From NCBI RefSeq assembly GCF_018991925.1, contig NW_024725489.1, positions 9,318,767 through 9,382,766 on the forward strand: a stretch of 64,000 bases of DNA, written 5' to 3'. Positions 43,851 to 55,899 of the stretch are shown in pieces. The position numbers and the translations under genes are program-made. Source of the stretch: Homarus americanus. Taxonomy: Eukaryota > Arthropoda > Malacostraca > Decapoda > Nephropidae. The notes beneath the pieces are model-generated. The model was not told the origin of the DNA. It saw nothing but the letters and a program-made list of their open reading frames with translations, and made no database searches. Positions within the stretch are counted from its first letter, which is position 1. Every line of letters begins with the position of its first letter.

Positions 43851-44722
43851 AACTATCACGGCCACTACTGAATAACCTTCCTCTTTCAGCAGTGCTCCAA
43901 CTCCAAGGCCCATTACTCAGACTCACGTTCTGAAATAACGGCTGTGGTTAACAGACCAGGATATGTAGACACTCCTTGCTACTTCTGGCTGATAGTTGAA
44001 GATGACATTTAATGCAAACACCCTTTGAGAAAACATCCAAGGAATACTTTTCTTTATACTGTGCAAAATTGGGTTAGGACTGAGAAATACTTATTTATAA
44101 CAATTAACAACTTTTAGATTCACAATAAAACAAAGAATACATACAATGACACTGCATGACCTTGTGGCCCAACTACTTTAGTAAATTAATTTTCAATCTT
44201 AATCTCACAATAAGACTCTTCCTCCATTCATAGAAGTATCACTTTATATTTACCCTAAATGCTGGTGAACAAATTAATAACAGAAAGAAGGATATTCAAT
44301 GGATGAAACAAGATTGCAACCACTTTCCTGATCTAACATGTACACCTTGAATTGAACCCTGGAGGAGAGAGCGTCTCCCATGTAAACACCAAAACATCTT
44401 TTCCAATTACAATATTAACTAAAAACTTCTTTGAATAAGTATCGTATAAGTACATAATATTATATGATCACCAAAGTTTTAGAAATCACATTGAACCAAT
44501 ATAATTCACATTAAATACACAAAATAAAAAAAAAATCAACGGACATACATCTTTTACATCTTTCAAAGAAAATCAAAACGCTGTTGGGAAATAATGCAGG
44601 ATCAGAACAGGTTCTACAGCATCTAGGGACTCTGACGAAGTGTGTCGAAGAGATGGCAACTAGCAGACCTACTGTTAGGGGGGAGGGGGAACAACGGGAA
44701 CGTTTCCAGCGCAGGAACAACA
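43851..44722. other. No gene recognised
   Basis: No repeat or coding similarity until the start of the CR1-like fragment. The plus-strand frame starting at 44584 (TLTKCVEEMATSRPTVRGEG) runs into that fragment and is not supported as a host gene. Confidence 0.4.
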
Positions 44723-44830
44723 TAAGAATGGAGGAAACTGCAGTGAGCCTATTGGCCCATACTGGGCAGTCCCATTTACACCCAACCCCTATTGCTCATA
44801 TATCCATCCAACCTATTGTAATGATTGTTT
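44723..44830 (-). mobile_element. 3' terminus of a CR1-like element
   Basis: On the minus strand it reads AATAGGGGTTGGGTGTAAAT, then CCAGTATGGGCCAATAGGCT and TTTCCTCCATTCTTATG, the same 3' end as the copy finishing at 47972. A severely 5'-truncated insertion. Confidence 0.8.
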
Positions 44831-45687
44831 ATCAGACCACAGCTTATAATCAGCGAATTACAACACATATAACATTAAGTATAGGCCCACGTGGTAACAC
44901 ACATACCAAGTCGACACACCCTACAGTCCCAAGAGACCTGACCTCGGCCACTAAGTACTTGAGTTAGCCCTGCAATATGACCGTGTTAAAGAAACCACAC
45001 CTAGCCAAGACACACCCGGGCATGACCATGCACCTGGGCAAACCTAGCTGTCCAGATCTAACCAGTTTAGTGTTAATTGGCAGAGGTCATTCGCCAGCTG
45101 GTTCTCCCCCATACAAAGGCCCTGCAGTCCCGTCCATGCCCCATTCTAGCTGCTCATTCCGATTCTAGCTGCTCATTCCGATTCTAGCTGCCTCATTGGG
45201 ATTTCGGGCATTCAGTTTCTCTCATACGGGTCATTAGATTCCTGATTCAGATTCCATTGAGACGACTGTAGCGTCACTATCGACAGAGGAGAGAGTCACG
45301 CTCTCAGGTCGGGAGGGACACCTCCCGACCAGACCCCAGCGTCACCAGCTAAGCAGAGTCTCCCATAGGAGACAGTCCAGAAGCACCTGCTGGGCCTCCC
45401 ACAGGTCACACATGAGTCTGTGTCAGAACTATCCATAGGGTGAGTTACTTACGTTGGGAAGTGTATTCATTTCATGTTTGTGTCCGAGAGTCAGTGTCTA
45501 CTGTCTAGTAACGTAAATATAATGTTCGAGTAATGTGTCCATACCACGTAATGTGCTAGTAACTTCGATATAATGTTCTAATATGTGTCTGTGTCATTGA
45601 GTGAATAATAAATAGCAGTATTGAAAGCGGTGTTTGAGAAGATGTCCCTTAAGAACATAATATAAGTGTAAATAACTAACCGGCCAC
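44831..45687. other. No gene recognised; small triplicated motif and hairpin
   Basis: ATTCTAGCTGCTCATTCCG-type units repeat three times at 45142-45197. A perfect 10-bp-stem hairpin GGTCGGGAGG/CCTCCCGACC with a 4-base loop is at 45307-45330. Confidence 0.5.
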
Positions 45688-46103
45688 CAGTGCCGGATTT
45701 AGACCTGTGGAGGCCCATGGGCAGCCTCTTTGTGGAGGCCCCCCATCATTATAACTACCCAAGAAGGTGGGGTGGCTAGTGAAGCGAGCCTAAACATCTG
45801 GGAGTTCTGGGGGGAGGGGGGCGCTGTAAGCCCCCCGGGAAAATTTTGAAATTTGAACACTTCTTTGGAGAATTTTAAAGCTAAATGCAGTTATATTGAA
45901 GAAATTAGAACATTGAAATTTTTTTAATTAACTGTATATTTATTGACAGTGTACAAATTCCCAACACACACACACACAAAAGTGAGACATGACTGGAGTC
46001 ATTCATGTGGTTTCAAGTCGACCAGCCCTGATATGTGGAGGCCCCCAGATTGTGGAGGCCCCTGAGCAGCTGCCCACTTTGCCCACTCCTGAATCCGGCC
46101 CTG
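45688..46103. mobile_element. hAT MITE with exact 8-bp target duplication
   Basis: The ends CAGTGCCGGATTTAG and the inverted CAGGGCCGGATTCAG are flanked by identical 8-bp CCGGCCAC (45680-45687 and 46104-46111). The interior is non-coding with GTGGAGGCCC repeats near both ends. Size, TIR and TSD identify a hAT non-autonomous element. Confidence 0.93.
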
Positions 46104-46155
46104 CCGGCCACGCTACCAAACTTCCTCTCTTTACATTCCTCCTACTATAAATATT

Positions 46156-46980
46156 CTACCTATATGTATATCTTTTATGCGAGTTTTGACCTGTTACACT
46201 ATATTTGAAGCTATCCAGTGTATTCGAGTTAATGATGATAGTTGGTAACTTGTTCCACTCGTCCACTACTCTATTTCCAAACCAATGTTTACCTATTTCG
46301 CCCCTAAATCTAAATTTGTCTAATTTAAAACCATTGTTACGAGTTCGCTCCTGGTTGGATAGTTTGAGTACCTTTGTAATGTCCCCTTTGTTCAGCCCTG
46401 ACTTCCATATATACACCTCTTTCATATCTCACCTCACTCTACGTCTCTCGAGGGAGTGCAAATTAAGATGCCTTAACCTGTCTCTGTACTCAAGGTTCCT
46501 AATGCCCAGGATTAATATTGTTATTCTCTTCTGAATTCTTTCCAAGGATTCTATATCTATTCTGTAATACGGTGACCAGAATTGAACTGCGTAATCTAAG
46601 TGAGGTCTCACAAGCGCAAGATATAGTTTTTGGATGACATCGCAGGTTTTGTAACTAACACTCCTTTGTATGAACCCAAGTACTTTATTAGCCTTGGTTC
46701 GAGCAAATGCACATTGTTTACTTGGCTTAAGATTCCTACTTATCATTACTCCAAAATCTTTCTCGCAGTCGGATTTCTCAATAACATCGTTGTTCATCTG
46801 GTATCTGGTTTCCCTATTTACATCTCCTATTCTGAATACTTTACATTTGTCCACATTGAATTTCATCTGCCATTTTTCAGACCATTCGAAATTTTTTTTA
46901 GATCTTCCTGTAGTTTTGCGGAATCCTCGTCAGATTTAATTACATGCCCTATATTAGTGTCATCAGCAAATTTACTTATG
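46156..46980 (-). pseudogene. CR1/L2-like reverse transcriptase C-terminal fragment
   Basis: The minus-strand frame 46866-46429 (FNVDKCKVFRIGDVNRETRY, then LALVRPHLDYAVQFWSPYYR) and, after one stop, 46425-46156 (LNKGDITKVLKLSNQERTRN, WFGNRVVDEWNKLP). The 3' non-coding end of this family is missing, and upstream text extends to about 46980 (NTNIGHVIKSDEDSAKLQED). It is the thumb/C-terminal part of a CR1-like polymerase. Confidence 0.88.
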
Positions 46981-46984
46981 TAGT

Positions 46985-47190
46985 AGGTAGTAGGCAGCTA
47001 CCAAACAGGGAGGTACTACCGCCTGGGAAGATATTGGAAGCATAATGTGTTGTCTAATAGTAGACCCTGCTGCTATATGGCATCACGAAAATTGTGACCA
47101 AGTCCCAGGTTGCTGATCTATCTTTCTGCCTCATTTACACACAATTGCAGGGTCTCAACTGTCTCTCTTGCTATTGACAACACCACAAAT
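46985..47190 (-). repeat. Inverted short copy of the dispersed repeat at 40693
   Basis: Shares CTTCCCAGGCGGTAGTACCT, CCTGGGACTTGGTCACAAT and GTGTAAATGAGGCAGAAAGA with 40693-40880, on the opposite strand. Confidence 0.7.
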
Positions 47191-47335
47191 AAAACCGTAC
47201 TCATTCTTGATCCGTTTTATTCATTCTATTTTATTCTCCTATGTCAGTTGATATTAACACTGCAGCGGGGCCTTCTCGGATGGGTCCCACTGGTCGGGAA
47301 GGTTGTGGACCCCAGGGCCGACCTGATCATCATCA

Positions 47336-47972
47336 AGCTTAAGCCAAGTAAACAATGTGTTTTTGCTCGTAACAAGGCTAATAAAGTACTTGGGTTCATA
47401 CAAAGGAGTGTTAGTTACAAGACTAGCGAGGTCATCCTAAAACTGTATCTTGCTCTTGTGAGACCACACCTGGATTACGCAGTTCAGTTCTGGTCACCGT
47501 ATTACAGAATGGATATAGAATCCTTGGAAAGAATTCAGAGGAAAATGACAAGACTAATCCCGGGCATTAGGAACCTTGAGTATAGAGACAGGTTAAAGCA
47601 TCATAATTTGCACTCCCTTGAGAGACGTAGAGCGAGGGGCGACCTGATAGAGGTGTATAAGTGGAAGGCAGGCCTAAACAAAGGGGACATTACAAAGGTA
47701 CTCAAATTATCCAACCAGGAGCGAACTCGTAACAATGGTTTTAAATTAGACAAATTTAGATTTAGGCGTGAAATAGGTAAACACTGGTTTGGAAACAGAG
47801 TAGTGGATGAATGGAACAAGTTACCAAATATCTTCATTAACTCGAATACGCTGAATTGCTTCAAACATAGGTTGGATGCTCATATGAGCAATAGGGGTTG
47901 GGTGTAAACGGGACTGCCCAGTATGGGCCAATAGGCCCGCTGCAGTTTCCTCCATTCTTATGTTCTTATGTT
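47336..47972 (+). mobile_element. CR1-like non-LTR 3' end with (TTCTTATG)n tail
   Basis: The plus frame to 47907 reads LKPSKQCVFARNKANKVLGF, VRPHLDYAVQFWSPYYRMDI, and finishes CFKHRLDAHMSNRGWV, an uninterrupted C-terminal reverse transcriptase segment. It is followed by a 3' UTR ending CCATTCTTATGTTCTTATGT, an 8-bp microsatellite tail typical of CR1-type 3' ends. The 5' side is truncated. Confidence 0.9.
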
Positions 47973-47974
47973 CT

Positions 47975-50420
47975 TACTGGGGCCTCAACTGACGACACCG
48001 CGGTTGCTGGAGGATCGGCTTTTTTCACACTTCATTTTTCCAACATTCACGGACTGAGATCTAATTTTTCTTCTGTGGAGCACCATCTATTAACCTCTTC
48101 CCCCGATTTCTTGCTACTCTCCGAACTTCAACTGACCAAAGCAGCTTCACCCAAACCTATTCAAGTCTCTAACTACAACCTTTATACCTCCTTCCGTTCT
48201 AAGGGAGGTGTTTGCGCCAACTGCAATACACGTACACCTATAGCCAGACTCACGGATCTTGAATCTCCCCTTTATGATGTCATCTGGCTCAAAATATCTC
48301 TACTTACTGTGACTATTTTTCTTTGTTTCCTATAATGTTCTCCAAACTCTACCAACTATTTCGAACTCTTTGACTATCTCACTTCTTGCCACGAGTCGTT
48401 GCTATCCACACACCCCAACACCGGGATCCTCTACCTAGGGGATTTTAATGTACATTACAGAGAGTGGCTTGGCTCTGCAAGGGATGACCCAGCTGGAGCT
48501 GAGGCACTCTCTTTTTCTTTACTTAATGATTTGGAACAAATAATTAAACACCCTACACGCATTCCTGATTGACACGATCAGCTTGCTAACATTCTTGATC
48601 TTCGTTTTACCTCTAACCGCTCACACTATTCATACTGAATTTTTGCCCCTTTTGGGTCTTCTGATCACAACCTTATTTCTATTAAATCAAACTGGGCACG
48701 ACGACCTCCCCCACCCCCCTCTAAACGTCAACTATGGCACTATCGGAGGGCAAGCTGGCAATCCTTGCGAGAATTCTTCACCGACTTTCCTTGGGATGAA
48801 TGTTGCTTTTCCACTCGGGATGCCTCAGTGTGTGCTGACAGCATTGCTGGGGTTATACAGAGTGGTATGAGTGCATTTATCCCATCTTCTACCAAAACTT
48901 TCACATTACAATCACGGTTTGATCGCTCCTGCTCTCTTGCTTGCAGGGTGAGAGATAGGGCATATCGAGCTATGAAACTATCTCCTTCTCCTATTACCCA
49001 CACCTCTTTCATTACTTCTAGGAATCGTTGTAAGGCTATTCTTCGTAGGGCCAAGCGGAATTTTATTAAAAGAAAGACCGCTGTCCTGACTAATTCTTCC
49101 TGTAGGAAATCCTTCTGGGCCTTAACTAAAAACATCTGTAACAACTTCTGCACGCCTTCTTTTCCTCCCCTCTTCCGTCCCAATAACTCTATAGCCAACT
49201 CTCCCCCTGACAAAGCCAACCTCTTTGGCACCTTATTCTCCTCTAATTCCTCCTACTGAACCTATGCACTTTCCTATAATCTCCACTCATAGGGTTGCCG
49301 GTGTGTTATCTAGGTTGGATGTGAGTAAGGCGCATGGACCGGAAGGAATACCCCTTGGTGTTCTGAGGGAGTGTCCTGAAGCTCTGGCCCTGTGCTTGCT
49401 CGCCTCTTTCGCCTTTGCCTCAAAACCAAAACTTTTCCTTCTTCTTGGAAGCATGCCTTGGTTCAGCCAATCCCGAAGAAGGGTGACCATTCTAACCCCT
49501 CTAACTATCGCCCCATTGCCCTAACTTCATCCCTCTCTAAGATTTTCGAAACTATCTTGAACTCCCATTTTCTCCTTCACCTTGAACGCCTTTCTCTTTT
49601 GTCGGATCACCAGTATGGCTTTCGCCAGGCGAGATCTACTGGTGATCTGCTCTCCTATTGCACCCATCTTTGGTCATCCTCTCTTAGGGATTATGGGGAA
49701 ACTTTTGTCGTGGCCCTCGACATCTCCAAAGCATTTGACAGGGTATGGCACAAGTCTTTGCTATCTAAACTTCCCTCTTTTGGTTTTTCTCCCCCACTTT
49801 GTTCTCTCATCTCTAGCTTCCCTGAGAACCGATCCATGTCAGTTGTTGATGGATCGATTTCTCGCTCTTTCTCTACCAATAGTGGCGTCCCACAGGGTTC
49901 TGTTCTTTCACCAACTCTCTTCCTTCTTTTTATCAATGATTTACTTCACACTACAACTAATTCTATCCATTCTTACGCCGATGATTCCACTCTTCACTCT
50001 TCCTCACATTTTCCCCTTCCTCCTAACTCTCAAACTATATCTGTTTCTAGACCTGATATCATTACTTCTATCAACGCGGATTAGTGCAGCATCTCTGAAT
50101 GGGGAGATACAAACTTGGTCAAGTTCAATAGTAACAAAACTCAATATTTACCAATTACACTTTGCAAATTAGACGATCTCCCACCAATTACATTTCAGGA
50201 TGCTATCATCCTCCCAAATTCTGAAATAAATATGTTAGGCCTTACCATTTCCTCCAATATGGCCTGGAAATCATACATCCTTAGTATAACTAAAGCTGCC
50301 TCCCGAAAGTTGGGAATGCTGTACAGAGTGTGTACTTGTCTCACGTCGATTTTCAATTTCTTGCCTCGTACGCTGTACTGTATATTCCTACAATCTTTTG
50401 TGTTGTGGTATGGAGACTGA
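47975..50420 (+). pseudogene. Jockey-like non-LTR retrotransposon, frameshifted
   Basis: Endonuclease: FSNIHGLRSNFSSVEHHLLT (48033 on), ILYLGDFNVHYREWLGS (about 48430) and GSSDHNLISI (about 48660). Linker: 48765-49256. Reverse transcriptase: frames 49225-49524 and 49392-50084 with WKHALVQPIPKKGDHSNPSN, VALDISKAFDRVWHKSLL (motif A), NSGVPQGSVLSPTLFLLFIN and SYADDSTLH (motif C). Several stops and frame changes make it inactive, and the 3' end is lost where a gag remnant begins near 50425. Order and motifs fit the Jockey group. Confidence 0.88.
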
Positions 50421-50424
50421 TTCA

Positions 50425-51652
50425 CTATACACCATTCATTCGGATTGCCTTTAGTGTTTGGAGACATTTTATTTCCCGTGTAATGTCCCTTCGGAGTTTT
50501 TGGTTTAGCAGGACTATCTGAAATTTTAAAGTCCTGCGGGGATCCTTTTCTCCGATCTTGCCTCTGGCTGGTTGGGTTGTTATCTGCTTGTCCTGCAAAC
50601 CATCATTTTTCTGCGGCATGTCCCTTACGTTTGCAAACTTAGCAAAAAGTATCTTTTTGGGTTTGGTTCCCGTAACAGACTGTGGTTGTTCCTTGAAGCT
50701 GGTGACTGGTACCACTGACAGAGCCCTAGGAGTATTTTCCCTGGCCTCCACAATTTCTTCTACGCATTCTACAAGTTTGTTCTATTTTTTAAATTCTTTC
50801 TTTCGGGCTTTCTTACGTAAAGGTTCATTTGATGACAAAATAAACTGAAGGAATTCAATAATCCTGTAGAAATTTTCTTTAGACAATTTGTCATTGTTAT
50901 CGAACAAATCTGAGGAATTCATGTAAGATTTGAGGTCTATCTTAGTGAGTCCCACACAAATCTGGGCGTCTTGTTCGTCCTGTGCGAGCAGAGAGTTATT
51001 TGTCCGCCCTGCCATCTTAAAAATCCAAGTAAGCGGACCTTCTTTGGAGCCTGACCAAAAAAGGAAATGAATTGTTTTTTAAACGTTTGATGATCATCCG
51101 TTTCTTCATCAATGGCTGAAGCATAGATACCTTTAGCTGCCTGACTACCGGTTTTGATAAGGCTTCGGACGTATGAAATTTTATCTACGTCAGTAATGAC
51201 ATTATTATTTCTCATTACATCTTCGCATTTACGCAGAAATGCTAAACTACTATAATCTGGATCCTCGGCAGTAAACTCTTGTACCTGTACCTTAATATTA
51301 TTGGAAGTACCTTTTCCGTTTGACAGACTGATGCAGTCTGTGGGTTAGTAGAACCACCTGTTGCCATTTTTGTTGTGTTAGTTAAAGCACTAGCGTTAGT
51401 AACAGGTGAAGGTAATGGGTATATGTTGCCTTACCTTAATTGTCTACTGTGTAAATCCTCAAACTGGGAATCAATGAAATTTTCGCAGCTAGCTAAGGAG
51501 TCGGTAGGTGTTAACTCTATTTGGCTAATTTGTGGTAATTCTTGCTCCCTATCAGTTGCCACTAGTTCCTGTGAATTATTATATGACTGACGATCAGAGT
51601 CCGAGTCACTAATTTCCTGTTTGATTCCCAAAATTTTTCGAAGAGGGTCCAT
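50425..51652 (-). pseudogene. Decayed LTR-retrotransposon gag
   Basis: Minus strand, starting at ATG 51652 (MDPLRKILGIKQEISDSDSD). A capsid-like segment follows (ISYVRSLIKTGSQAAKGIYA, TFKKQFISFFG; 51215-51060), then KLSKENFYRIIEFLQFILSS, and a decayed zinc knuckle in another frame around 50645 (VCKRKGHAAEK with one Cys codon changed to a stop). At least three frames are used. The capsid segment resembles that of the gag at 61636-62600 in layout (DKxSxVRSxI), so the two elements may be related. No pol is present. Confidence 0.65.
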
Positions 51653-51801
51653 GTATAGGAATATTTATCACGTCATTCACTGTATAAAACTCACTACGTT
51701 GCCCACTCACGGAGTAATGCAAAAATATTTACAATGAGTTATGAAAATTAAGAGAAGAAATATTAAAGTTATTAAAAGTATTAAAAAGTAATAAAATTAT
51801 A

Positions 51802-51805
<4 letters not shown>

Positions 51806-51856
<51 letters not shown>
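51806..51856. repeat. (AT)n microsatellite
   Basis: About 25 uninterrupted AT dinucleotides, upstream of the decayed gag on its strand. Confidence 0.97.
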
Positions 51857-51857
<1 letters not shown>

Positions 51858-52009
51858 TTTTTGTAAGTAGAGGATTTACTTTCTTAATGTGTATATTTAA
51901 TTTAACCTCTGTGCATTTGTGCAAGGAATTTATATTTTATGTTGACTTCATGTGAAGACCTCTTGAAGTTCACTTGTGTTTGTGTAGTTTATAAAATAAT
52001 GATTGGTTA

Positions 52010-52055
52010 TGACGTCAGGAGTCGGTGACGTCCTTCTCAGGGAGGGATGACGTCA
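52010..52055. promoter_or_regulatory. Cluster of CRE-type sites
   Basis: TGACGTCA at 52010-52017 and 52048-52055 with TGACGTCC between (52026-52033), about 360-400 bp upstream of the gag ATG at 51652 on the minus strand. Could belong to that element's promoter or LTR; LTR limits were not identified. Confidence 0.4.
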
Positions 52056-52062
52056 CGTCTTA

Positions 52063-52185
52063 CAGCGATCCACCTGGGGGGCTGACCTGGGGCTGTACTG
52101 GGTCTTGCGGCGATCAGCTGGGGGCTGTCCTCTGTCTTGGTGCGATCAGCCTGGGGGCTGACCTGGGGCTGTCCTCTATTGCACA
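52063..52185. repeat. ~43-bp imperfect tandem repeat
   Basis: Three copies of GCGATCAGCCTGGGGGCTGA then CCTGGGGCTGTCCTCTGTCTTGGT, with length variation. Confidence 0.75.
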
Positions 52186-53110
52186 CGGACCAGTCTTGAT
52201 TGTTTAAGCAAGAGATTGTCTGCTTGTCTGGAACCACTTAGACAACCTTCCTAAAATCCGGTGATGTAGTGTTAGCTGGTTGTAATCTCAGCCTACACTC
52301 GGGTAGGCTCGGTTGGTCTCGGCTCCGGTCCTGGTAACTTTTAGTAGGATGTGTCACTTAGGGTTTGGCTGCTAAGTTGGCAAACTTTTATAATGTTTTT
52401 GTTACCAGCGTGTCTCTGTGTATACATTTGGCAAGTGTTTATAGCCACTGTCCACTGAATTTTCCTGTAATTGCTAATTTGTTGAGGATTCACCTAAAGT
52501 GCCACTTAAGTCACTGGAATCACTGTTTCGTTTGTTTTTGAATGTCAGACTGATTCTCTAATCCGTCTCACCGCTTGCCACCAGTGCGTTGGTGAGTGTT
52601 CACTGGGTTCTCTCCTCTCGCTAAGGCTTGAGACTCAAGGAGGAGCGGGCGAAATATTGCAAAATCATCTTGACCTGGCTCACCCTCTGATGAAGTTATA
52701 GACTTTAGCATGTATGACATGAACAACTACTGAGTCATTGTTGAATATCTTAGTGAATAACTAATGAGTCATTATTGAATAACTTAGTGAATAACTAATA
52801 GTTCAATGTTGAATAACTTAGTGAATAATTGAGTATCATACATTTAAGTATTGTATATTTGGGTGAATATTTATATAATACAAATGATACTGTTACACCA
52901 TAAATTATCACAATAAAACTATAACAGGTTTCGGAACTGTTATATAACAGCCTTGGAGCTTTCTAGTTTGTGGGTTAAGTTGTCAGAACCCCATTTGGTC
53001 TTTCTCCATTTATTTATAATAAAATAATGTATGTACACTTCAATAAGGAGAATACCGTAATGTCACTGAAAGCTGTGAGGGCTAGAAGATGGCAAGCTTA
53101 ACTGGAAGCT
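52186..53110. other. No gene recognised outside the 33-bp repeat
   Basis: Includes TAGGCTCGGTTGGTCTCGGC and AT-rich text. It may be 5' sequence of the minus-strand LTR element, but no long terminal repeat pair was found. Confidence 0.35.
52730..52855. repeat. ~33-bp imperfect tandem repeat
   Basis: Three to four copies of ACTTAGTGAATAACTAATGA then GTCATTATTGAATA. Confidence 0.75.
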
Positions 53111-53129
53111 TGGGGTTCTACGTCTGTTT

Positions 53130-53360
53130 CTCGTGAGGGTCAAGTGATAACTGAGGCAGAGAGCCAGCTTCTTATGGCTGACCTGATCATCTTTAAGACG
53201 ATACTTGATAGAGGAAAATACCTATCACATGATCTTAACATGCACCTCACAGGTCATGGAAAATTATGAGGAGTGATATAATTCTATAAAACAAATGTAT
53301 TAACGCATATTTATATAAGTGATACTGTCTATGAGACAGGGGCTAATACATCTCAACACA
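53130..53360 (+). repeat. Dispersed repeat, copy 2 of 3
   Basis: TATCACATGATCTTAACATG, then GGTCATGGAAAATTATGAGG and AGACAGGGGCTAATACAT, matching 38270-38525 in order and 54440-54600 inverted. Confidence 0.65.
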
Positions 53361-54439
53361 CGGGGCTGAAACATTCAATACGTCATCAAAGTTATCAGGA
53401 GCCAGGAAAGGATCCTTATCAGCTAAGGAAGTCTTTGCTCGTCGTGACCATAGTGTAGTGATGACGAACCTATAGCAATAACACGTTTAGAACTTGATTA
53501 TGCCAAGTGGCGTGAAGATTTGTTACAACCATACCACTGTTAAGTACCATGTGTTGTTACTACACCTTGTTATTGTACAGTTGCAACTGATCCTTGTTAT
53601 CTCTTGAACAAGAAATTAGAAAAAACGGAGGATATCAATAAATTTATGGGATATCTAAAGACAAAAACTCGTATTCCTTATGACTATGGTGTCCTTGTCT
53701 CGATCACTAAATAGGCATAAAATCTATCATATAATAAGTGCAGAGCCTTAATAAACATAACGAAATTCATATACTTAATCACCTAGTAAAGGTTTGACAA
53801 AGAAAAAGTTTAAAAAACACAAATTACGGCCTAGAGTAGAGGGCCTAAGACAGCAACCTTATGGTTAATCCAGCCCTCCATTGCATGAGTGTCGGGTTAA
53901 CTTGGAACATGACAATACAATGAAGGACTCCTCCACACACCCGAAGCGTTCAGTGTGCAGCAAACATCTCTCTCTGGAATCACTGCAACATGTCACAGGG
54001 TTCGTCGAGTCTCATTATGTTTGGACAAAGGAATGTTCATGGCTCAGGTCCTGTACTTGTTTTCCCTGAGTATCTCGCCTATTGTACTACAGCTACAGAG
54101 ATCGGTAGGCTGTTTAGGGCGAGGAAACTCAAGTTATAGACCATCATAGCGGGACAGTAGTGTTGATTCTGTCTGGGTGCTTGTGTTGTATCTAGAGCTG
54201 TTGTTGGTGATGGTGTTTGTTCCTTCATTATGCATATCAAGAAAATATGAATACAGTATTGGTACCTTGATATAGGAGGATTGATGGGTACCAACCATCT
54301 CCTCTCAGTTGTATAAGCAGAGTTTCTTCTGACCATTATCGGTCCTCCAGGGAGGAAGGTGCACGGTTTATGTGAACATTCCTTATAGGAGTTTATCACA
54401 CTGCTCTAATTAGTGGTTGTTGAACGGATAGAAACTGTA
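53361..54439. other. No gene recognised
   Basis: Sequence between two inverted copies of a dispersed repeat. The 106-codon minus frame 54399-54079 has no family resemblance. Confidence 0.4.
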
Positions 54440-54600
54440 ATGGCCCCTGTCTCATCAACAGAAAGTATTATATAAATGGGTTCTTTACATTTGATTTATA
54501 TTCAAATTCATCCCCTGTAAGTTTCCACTAGCTATGAGGAGGACATGAACTGATCACGTGAACGGTAGCTGCCCAAGAGGTTGAAGCCAATATGTCAGCA
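54440..54600 (-). repeat. Dispersed repeat, copy 3 of 3, inverted
   Basis: On the minus strand: CACGTGATCAGTTCATGTCC, then ATAGCTAGTGGAAACTTACA and GATGAGACAGGGGCCATTAC. Matches the other two copies with small gaps. Confidence 0.65.
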
Positions 54601-55816
54601 ACTATGTAAGCGCGCACCAATGCGACGCCCTTAGTCAGTCTCACTCACAACCTAATATCGAACGGACATTCATTCCCGTCTATTTACATAGACGCCGTCC
54701 CTTTCTCACCACACTCATAAACAGTGGAACTTATGGTTGATCTACTCTCAGGAATTATATACATAATACTTTTTAATAAAACAAGAAACTTCAATTAGGT
54801 TTCATTACTAAAGCCCAATATATTATATGTGCACCAACCTGGTTAACTTGGAATTAACCGACCAGCTTATATAAGGTGGCAGCTCGTGTGGGTATGATTA
54901 TGACATATCAGTCTACGTATCAAGGCATCAGTGTTTGTAAAAACAAGAAAAAAACCAGTGACGTGTTAAAAAATGAATACGAGTGTTAAAACAATATCCC
55001 GTATTGAGACGATATTTTGTGAGTGCTTCTCATTCTGTCGCCAAGAAGAGGTGCAGAATTAATAAAAATAACCGCATCTGAGTTATTAAATCATACAGCC
55101 TGGTGAAATCCCTGTTAGTAACAAGGGTGGCCCCGAAGAAAGCATAGTGTCAGCGATATACCAACGTGTGGTCTACAGTACAGTGTTGCAGACATTCTCA
55201 TAAACTTTACTAACAAGCAGACATTTCACAATTAGCTGGACAGTTTTCCATATATATGAGACTGCAGAAGTTTGGCATACGACTAAGGTGACATCGTATC
55301 AGCGGCAGAAAGAACCGGATTCGTCTTAGGTCAGCGGCATCTGTTCTACTGTGGAGGTATCCCCCTGTAGTGAAATGGATTCACCCGACGTCGTGATTGC
55401 AGCGCCCGGCCGGAGGCCTGCACGGAGACAATTGAGGAGGCACCCGCCTACACTCACACCACCACAGATAGCAGCTGGACGGATCACATTTTCTATACAG
55501 ATGCTATAACTCCTGTATTTAGTATTTCAAAAGTATACTTAGTTTATACACACATTAACATGTTCGAGACATAACTCTACATCCATAGGATATCGGATAG
55601 GGTATGTCATTGAAATAAGTGTCTTTCGTATATTCGTGTGTACTGACGTAATAAAATTTGCAGTATTTATTTCTTATCTGTTCAATTATTGATATTTTGA
55701 TTATTTTAACTATAATTATTATAATTTCCTGTACATGAGAGGCAAGTGTTTTGCTTTTGCCATTAATTTTTGTCTGGCTCAATTGAAACTTATTGGATAA
55801 ATTTTTAAAGTTTCCA
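54601..55816. other. Probable 5' region of the host LTR retrotransposon, boundaries unresolved
   Basis: Directly precedes the gag start at 55817. A 5' LTR and primer site would be expected here, but the 3' LTR is outside the window, so no terminal repeat can be matched. Confidence 0.35.
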
Positions 55817-55899
55817 ATGTCTCAATCTGAAGACCTTACTCACCTAGCACAAGTATTTGCTGATAACTTAGAATTAGAGGATACATGTTACGTATCTAC

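Noticed and set aside
44584..44967. 127-codon frame beginning MGNNAGSEQVLQHLG
   Set aside because: Most of it is antisense to a CR1-like 3' end, so it is not a host protein. The first 45 codons have no recognised family.
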